A stretch of DNA of 64,000 nucleotides from Papio anubis (taxonomy: Eukaryota; Chordata; Mammalia; Primates; Cercopithecidae). Location of the stretch: NCBI RefSeq assembly GCF_008728515.1, contig NC_044978.1, positions 141,841,787 through 141,905,786 of the forward strand, in the 5' to 3' direction. The first letter of the stretch is position 1, and each line of letters starts with the position of its first letter. Below the pieces are notes generated by a model. That model did not search any database. It saw only the letters and a list, made by a program, of their open reading frames with translations, and was not told where the DNA came from. Shown one piece after another: positions 58,562-64,000 of the stretch. A program made the translations under genes and the position numbers.

Positions 58562-60095
58562 GGCAAAGGCAAAATTAAAAGTGGGCAAAGCACCCATCAA
58601 CTCGTCATTTACATCAGGTATAACTCCCAATGCTATCTCTCCCCCCTCCCCCCTCCCCATGATAGGCCCCGGTGTGTGATGTCCCCCTTCCCGAGTCCAA
58701 GTGATCTCATTGTTCAGTTCCCACCTATGAGTGAGAACATGCTGTGTTTGGTTTTCTGTTCTTGTGATAGTTTGCCAAGAATGATGGTTTCCAGCTGCAT
58801 CCATGTCCCTACAAAGGACACAAAATCATCCTTTTTTATGGCTGCATAGTATTCCATGGTGTATATGTGCCACATTTTCTTAATCCAGTCTGTCACTGAT
58901 GGACATTTGGGTTGATTCCAAGTCTTTGCTATTGTGAATAGTGCCGCAATAAACATACGTGTGCATGTGTCTTTATAGCAGCATAATTTATAATCCTTTG
59001 GGTATATACCCAGTAATGGGTGCTGACGAGTTGATGGGTGCAGCACAGCAACATGGCACAAGTATACATATGTAACAAACCTGCACGTTATGCACATGTA
59101 CCCTAGAACTTAAAGTATAATAATATTAATAAATAAATAAATAAAAAATAAATAAATAAAAATAAAAGTGGGCAAAGGATATGAACAGACACATCTCAAA
59201 AGAAGGCATATATGCAGCCAACAAGCCTGTGAACAAATTCTCATCATCACTAATCATTAGAGAAATTCAAGTCAAAACCACAATGAGATACGATCTCACA
59301 CAAGTCATAATGTCTATTATTAAAAAGTAAAAAAACAACAGATGCTGTTAAGGCTGCAGAAAAAAGGCAACACTTATACACTTCTGGGAATGTAAATTGG
59401 TTCAGCCACTGTGGAAAGCAGTTTGTCAATTTCTCAAATAACTTAAAACAGAAGTACCATTCAACTACACTAAATACTAAAGGCCTATCACCACCAAAAG
59501 AACACTGCAAATGTCAGAAGAGCTGGCTGTCTCCTTAAATTTGCAGGCGTCATTGTAAGGTCACAGTCCCATTATTGAGTATTTACCCAAATAAATATAA
59601 ATTTTTCTACCATAAAGACACATTCACACGGATGTTCATTGCACCACTATTCACAATAGCAAAGACATGGAATCAACCTAAATGCCCATCAGTGGTAGAC
59701 CAGATAAAGAAAATGTAGTATATATACAAAGGTAATAAAAAAGGAAGTGATCATGTTCTTTGCAGCAACACACATGGAGCTGAAGGCTAAAATATTCCTA
59801 AGCAAACTAACTCAGTAATAGAAAACCAAACACTATATGTTCTCACTCGAAGTGGGAGCTAAACATTGAGTACACATGGACACAAAGAAGGGAATAACAG
59901 ACACCAAGGCCTACTTGAGGGCGGAAGGTGGGAGGAGGGTGAGGATAAAAAAACTACCTGTTGGGTACTATGCTTATTACTTGGGTGACAAAATAGTATG
60001 TACACCAAACCCCCACAACACACAATTTATCTGTAGAACAAACCTATACATGTACTCCTGAAACTAATATAAAAGTTTAAAAAAATATATTATTG
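58562..60095 (+). mobile_element. L1 (L1PB/older L1PA-like) 3' part, split
   Basis: Sense L1 ORF2 tail and 3' UTR, 58562-58590 then 59163-60095. Blocks: ggcaaaggatatgaacagac (59171-59190), acaatgagatacgatctcac (59280-59299), cactattcacaatagcaaag (59645-59664), gaaaatgtagtatatataca. It ends in the 3' UTR text acaaacctatacatgtactc and ataaaagtttaaaaaaa. A later twin-primed L1 sits in it, and about 100 bp of non-L1 sequence interrupts it at 59462-59565. Confidence 0.9.
58591..59162 (+). mobile_element. twin-primed L1PA insertion (5' part inverted)
   Basis: 58591-59019 is L1 3'-region sequence in antisense, and 59020-59162 is the L1 3' end in sense with a TTA/AAAT-rich tail. The whole is flanked by a 15-bp duplication taaaagtgggcaaag (58576-58590 and 59163-59177). 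About 16 bp (gacgagttgatgggtg) occur on both sides of the inversion. This is the signature of twin-primed reverse transcription. Wording matches the same L1PA7/8-like age class as 12683-19014. Confidence 0.95.
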
Positions 60096-60099
60096 TAGG

Positions 60100-60452
60100 G
60101 ACTACCACAATGTCTGTTTCATCATAAAATTAATATGTTGAAACCCTAATCCCCAATATGATGATATTTGGAGGTGGCACCTTTGGGAAGTAATTAGGTC
60201 ATGAGAGTGGAGCCCTCAAGCCAAAATCGGTGTCCTTACAAGAAGAGACACAAGAGACATGACCTCCCTACCATGTGAGGACAAAGCAAGAAGGTGTTCC
60301 TCTGCAAACCAGAAAGAGTTTCATCACCAGAAACCAAATCTGCCAGCACCTTGATCTTGAACTTCACAGCCTTCAAAATTGTGAGAAATAATTGTTCGCT
60401 GTTTAAACCATCCAGTAAATAGTATTTTTGGCATAGCATCCTAGATTAAGTC
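60100..60452 (+). mobile_element. MLT1-type MaLR LTR
   Basis: ttaatatgttgaaaccctaa (60130-60149), ggaggtggcacctttgggaa (60170-60189), taattaggtcatgagagtgg, accatgtgaggacaaagcaag (60270-60290), ccagcaccttgatcttgaac and aaattgtgagaaataattg. About 350 bp, solo. Confidence 0.88.
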
Positions 60453-60459
60453 ACTTTTC

Positions 60460-60610
60460 AAATATTTATGTGGTACTCTTAGGTGATGGACACTGTTCTA
60501 GGCACTTGAATACATTAGTGAAGAAACAGACAAAAATCTCTGTTTTCAAGGAACTTATATTCCTATATTCAAGGTTGGGAAAGCAGATAACATAAACAAT
60601 AAGTAGACTA
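60460..60610 (+). mobile_element. L2 body fragment
   Basis: gatggacactgttctaggca (60484-60503), cttgaatacattagtgaaga, aacagacaaaaatctctgtt (60525-60544), aaggaacttatattcct: the L2 tail-region order. Confidence 0.65.
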
Positions 60611-60819
60611 TCTAATAAAAACAGTAAAATATAGTAGCTACTGACCACATGTGAATATTTAAATTAATTAGAAGTAAAAATTCAGTTCCTGGGTCACATT
60701 GGCCATATTTTCATCATTCAATAGCCATGTATGGCTATAGGGGCTATCACATTGGACAGAATAGAACTAATACGTTAAAGGTGGTAAGAGGAATAAAATA
60801 TCCTATGTTAAATATAGTC

Positions 60820-61205
60820 ACTATCTGTTGCTGTATAATAAATTTATTGCAAAACTTGCATCTTAAAATAACATACATCTATTATCTCACACAGTTTCAG
60901 AAGGTCAGAAATCTGGGAGTAGCTTTCCTGGGTGGTTCTGGCTCAGGGTCCCTCATGAGGTTATAGCCAAATTACAAGTCAGGTCTGTAGTCATCTAAAG
61001 CTCATTCACATGACTGTTGACTGGAGGTTTTATTATCTTATCACACGAGCCTTTCCATAGGGATGGTCAGGGCATATCAGGGGGCATCACCCAGAGCAAA
61101 TGACATGAGAGGAAGGGAAAGCCACACTCCTTTTGTAACCTAGTCTCAAAGTGACATTCCATCATTTCTGCCACATTCTATTCACTCAAGAGAATCACTA
61201 AGTCC
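60820..61205 (+). mobile_element. MER-type repeat, second copy of the 2165 family
   Basis: Starts ctatctgttgctgtataata (60822-60841), then tctcacacagtttcagaagg (60884-60903), gggagtagctttcctgggtg, ctcagggtccctcatgaggtt (60942-60962), catttctgccacattctatt (61163-61182), and ends near gtccagtcacactc. A detached piece may be 62100-62165 (tttctccatagggctgctcg). Confidence 0.6.
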
Positions 61206-62179
61206 AGTCACACTCATGGAAGGCCAATGAAACTCCTGCTCTTGAGGAGAAGAGTATAAAGAATACAGAGAGATAATCTTTGAGACAATTTTAACCAGAG
61301 TAAGGAGAACTGAGAGTACCAGGTCCAGGGGCTTAGAGGGAAGGAGGAAGCAGGATGAAGTACTTTTATGAATAAGGATAGGATATCTCACTGAGAGATG
61401 AGAGTTGAACAAAGACTTGAAGTGACAGACCAGAGATAACCTACTGAGTACTTTCCACTACTACCCATCATTCCCTGAGAAACCCACAAGGATATGGGAA
61501 CTTCCATTTTAAACGTTAAAAATAAAAGTCAAACGTTTAAACTTATGACTAAGACTGAGACATAATGTTCCTTTTGTGAAGATTTCCTCTAAGTAGAACT
61601 TTTTAATGGTTCCTTATGATTGTTTGCATGTGAGACAAGTGCCTACCCAATGTTTTTGGAGAATCCCTAAACACAGTTTAGGAAAAAAAAAAAAAAAAAA
61701 GAAAGAAAGAAAGTAAAACCTAAATCAAATAGCTTCAGCCTGAGGTAGGAGATGTTTCATTTAGTCTTTTGAATTAAGCGTACCTACAGATTTATATCCC
61801 AGCAGACTTAGAGACGTCTGTATATATTTTTTCTAAGTGTGGGTTTAGATTGCCCTATATCAGAAAGTTATCTCAGGAAATAATGTTTTATTAATGAAGC
61901 ATTTGCTCAAAGGAGATATAGAGGAGCAAAGAAGTATAGCAAGAAAGGTATGCCACTCTCATTTTCCCTTCACCTTATTCTGGAAGAAAGTTTGTGAAAA
62001 AGGAAAGGGCTTGATGCAGCATAATCTGAATTGAAAATCAAATGATCCAGACTCAGGAAATGTCTTCTTATAAACACGTATTCTAAGATAAGATGCCCGA
62101 GCATACCCTTTCATTATCTCATCACATGAGTTTCTCCATAGGGCTGCTCGTGACCTGCTAAGTGGCATTGATAGGCATC
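61206..62179. other. unassigned; A-rich tract at 61682-61714
   Basis: L2-like text near 61356-61430. 61682-61714 is A19 followed by GAAA units, possibly an old A-tail whose element I cannot identify. Confidence 0.4.
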
Positions 62180-64000
62180 ATTGTAAGGACACAAGAATTA
62201 TGAAAAACCAGGAAAATGAGAGGAAGAAAGAAATAAGTAACCTAAAAACAACCAGAAAGCAAATTACCAAATGGCAGTAGCAAGTCTTTATCTATCAAAA
62301 ATTACCTTGAATATAAATGGATTAAAGTCTTCAATCAAAAGACGGACTAGCTAAGTGGATTTAAAAGAAAAGATCCAACCATAAGACGCCTACAAAAGAT
62401 GTATTTTACTGCTAAAGTCACAGAGTGAAAGTGAAAGGATGGAAAAAATATTTCACACAAATGGAAACTGAGAAACAACAGAAGTAACTATATTTATATC
62501 AGACAAAATAGACTTTAAGCCAAAAGCTAGAAACAGAAAAAAAGGTCATTACATAATGATAAAAGAAGAAGATGTAACAGTTGTAAATATATAATTATCT
62601 AACATTGGAGAACCCAAATACATAAAGCAATTCTGAAATAATCTGAAAAGAGAGATAGACCCCAATAGTATAATAGTAAGGTAACTCCACACCCCAACCA
62701 TCAATAATAGATCATTTAGGTTAGAAAAAAAAAAGTCAACAAAGAAACATTGGGTTTCAATATACTTTAGATCGAATGGCCCTAACGGACACTTACAGAA
62801 CGTTTCATCCAACAGCAGCAGAAAACATATTCTTCTCAAGTATACACAAAACATTCTCCAGGATAGATCATATGTTAGCTCACAACAGAGATCTTAACTA
62901 ACTTAAGATAATGAAATTATATCAAGTCTCTTTTCAGATCACAATGGCATAAAACTAGAAATCAGTAGCAAGAGAAATTCTGGAAAACTCACAAAGATGT
63001 GGAAATTAAATGACATCCTCCTAAACAAACAATGTGTCACAGAGGAAATAAAAAAGAAAATCAAGAAACACCATAAAACAAACAAAAATAGAAACACAGC
63101 ATACTAAAATTTATGGGATGCAACAAAAGCAGTCCTAAGAGGTGAATTATAGCAATAAATGCCTGTATCAAAAAAGAAGAAAGATCACAAATAATCTAAT
63201 GGTACGCCTTAAGGAACCAGAAGGAAAAAAGAAGCAACTAAGCCTAAAGTTAGCAAAGGAAGAAATAACAAATATCAGAGCAGAAATACACGAAATAGAT
63301 ACTAGAAAAATCATAGAAAAAATTTATAAAGCTAATGGTTGGGTTTTTAGAAAGATACAATTGACAAACCCTTTGCTAACCAACAACAAAAAATAAAGAC
63401 TACTCAAATTAGATCAGAAATGGAAGAGAAGACATCATAATGGAAACTACCAAAATACAAAGGATTATAAGAAACTACTATGAACAATTATATGATAATA
63501 AATTGAATAACTCATAAGAAATGGATATATTATTAGAAACACAATTTACCAAGACTGAAGCATGAAGACAGAAAATTTGAACAGGCCAATAACAAATAAG
63601 GAGATTGAGTGAGTAATAAAAAAAAGTCTCTCATCAAAGAAAAACCCAGGACCGGATGGCTTCACTGTTGAATTCTACCAAACATATAAAGAAGAATACC
63701 AATTCTTCTCCAATCCTCCACAAGTATTAAAGTAAAGGAAATACTTCCAAACTCATTTTATGAGGCTAGCATTACCCTAATACCAAAGCCATACTACAAG
63801 AAAAATATATTAGAGGACAGTATTTCTGGTGAATATACATGCAAAAATTTTCAACAAAATATTGGCAAACTCAATTCAAGAACACAATAAAAGCATCATT
63901 CGCCAAGACCAAATGGAATTTATCCCTGGGATGCAAGGATGGTTCAACACATGCAAATCAATCAATGTGATACCCCACATTAACAAATGAAGGATAAAAA
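62180..64000 (+). mobile_element. old L1 (L1M-like) ORF2, continues past the window
   Basis: Sense ORF2 text in order: gaatataaatggattaaagt (62310-62329), atcagacaaaatagacttta (62498-62517), ccccaatagtataatagtaa, acattctccaggatagatca (62850-62869), aaaacccaggaccggatggc (63641-63660), atttatccctgggatgcaag (63919-63938). Frames are broken; the longest remnant is 63142-63396 (84 aa). It spans from the endonuclease end into the reverse-transcriptase region and is cut by the window edge. Confidence 0.88.

Overview
The window is primate, almost certainly human or a close relative, nuclear DNA. It carries Alu elements with A-tails and target-site duplications, L1 elements of primate (L1PA/L1PB-like) and older mammalian (L1M) types, a THE1-type MaLR provirus, a solo LTR7 of HERV-H, Tigger and hAT fossils, and many MIR/L2/MLT1 relics. 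The sequence is AT-rich. I found no convincing host protein-coding exon, tRNA, rRNA or other RNA gene. Every long open frame I could interpret is a retrotransposon relic. It reads as a gene-poor intergenic stretch or a large intron.

Layout. 0-9.9 kb: sparse old repeats, one Alu (945-1240), an ERV-type LTR fossil (about 2.54-3.03 kb), a 3' L1 fragment on + (5.0-6.3 kb) and an ancient L1 on - (6.6-7.3 kb). 10-19.8 kb: a nested stack on -. An L1PB-like host is split by an MST-type LTR, which is itself split by a short L1 3' fragment. The same host is split again by a nearly full-length L1PA7/8-like element (12683-19014) with its own 11-bp target duplication, an apparent 3' transduction and an in-frame 288-bp internal duplication in ORF2. 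19.8-26.7 kb: L2-like and old L1 sequence, plus a 172-bp inverted copy of part of the neighbouring L1 5' UTR at 21243-21414. 26.7-29 kb: a complete two-LTR THE1-type provirus. 29.3-42 kb: an L1MB-like fragment, L2, MIR and MLT1 relics, and a hAT fossil with an Alu in it. 42.4-50.7 kb: a solo LTR7, a MIR-rich stretch and a candidate regulatory cluster of homeodomain/POU-type motifs. 50.8-55 kb: an old L1 on - broken by a tail-to-tail Alu pair, a 98-bp copy of a segment 2.2 kb upstream, another old element and a third Alu. 56.7-58.4 kb: a Tigger-type DNA transposon with an ERV LTR inside. 58.6-60.1 kb: an L1 on + holding a twin-primed (5'-inverted) L1. 60.1-64 kb: MLT1, L2, a MER-type fossil and an old L1 on + that runs out of the window.

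No genes work together here in the usual sense; the content is a record of layered insertions. The least ordinary signals are three local copy-and-paste events whose copies lie 2-3 kb from their sources. One is an inverted 172-bp piece of L1 5' UTR at about 97% identity by eye. The second is a direct copy of about 98 bp of apparently unique sequence, and the third is a direct repeat of about 58 bp. They look like templated repair insertions rather than retrotransposition. Others are the in-frame duplication in the L1 endonuclease region, the L1 3' transduction, the twin-primed L1 and the closely spaced inverted Alu pair. Family names come from recognition of sequence motifs only; RepeatMasker/Dfam would settle subfamilies.
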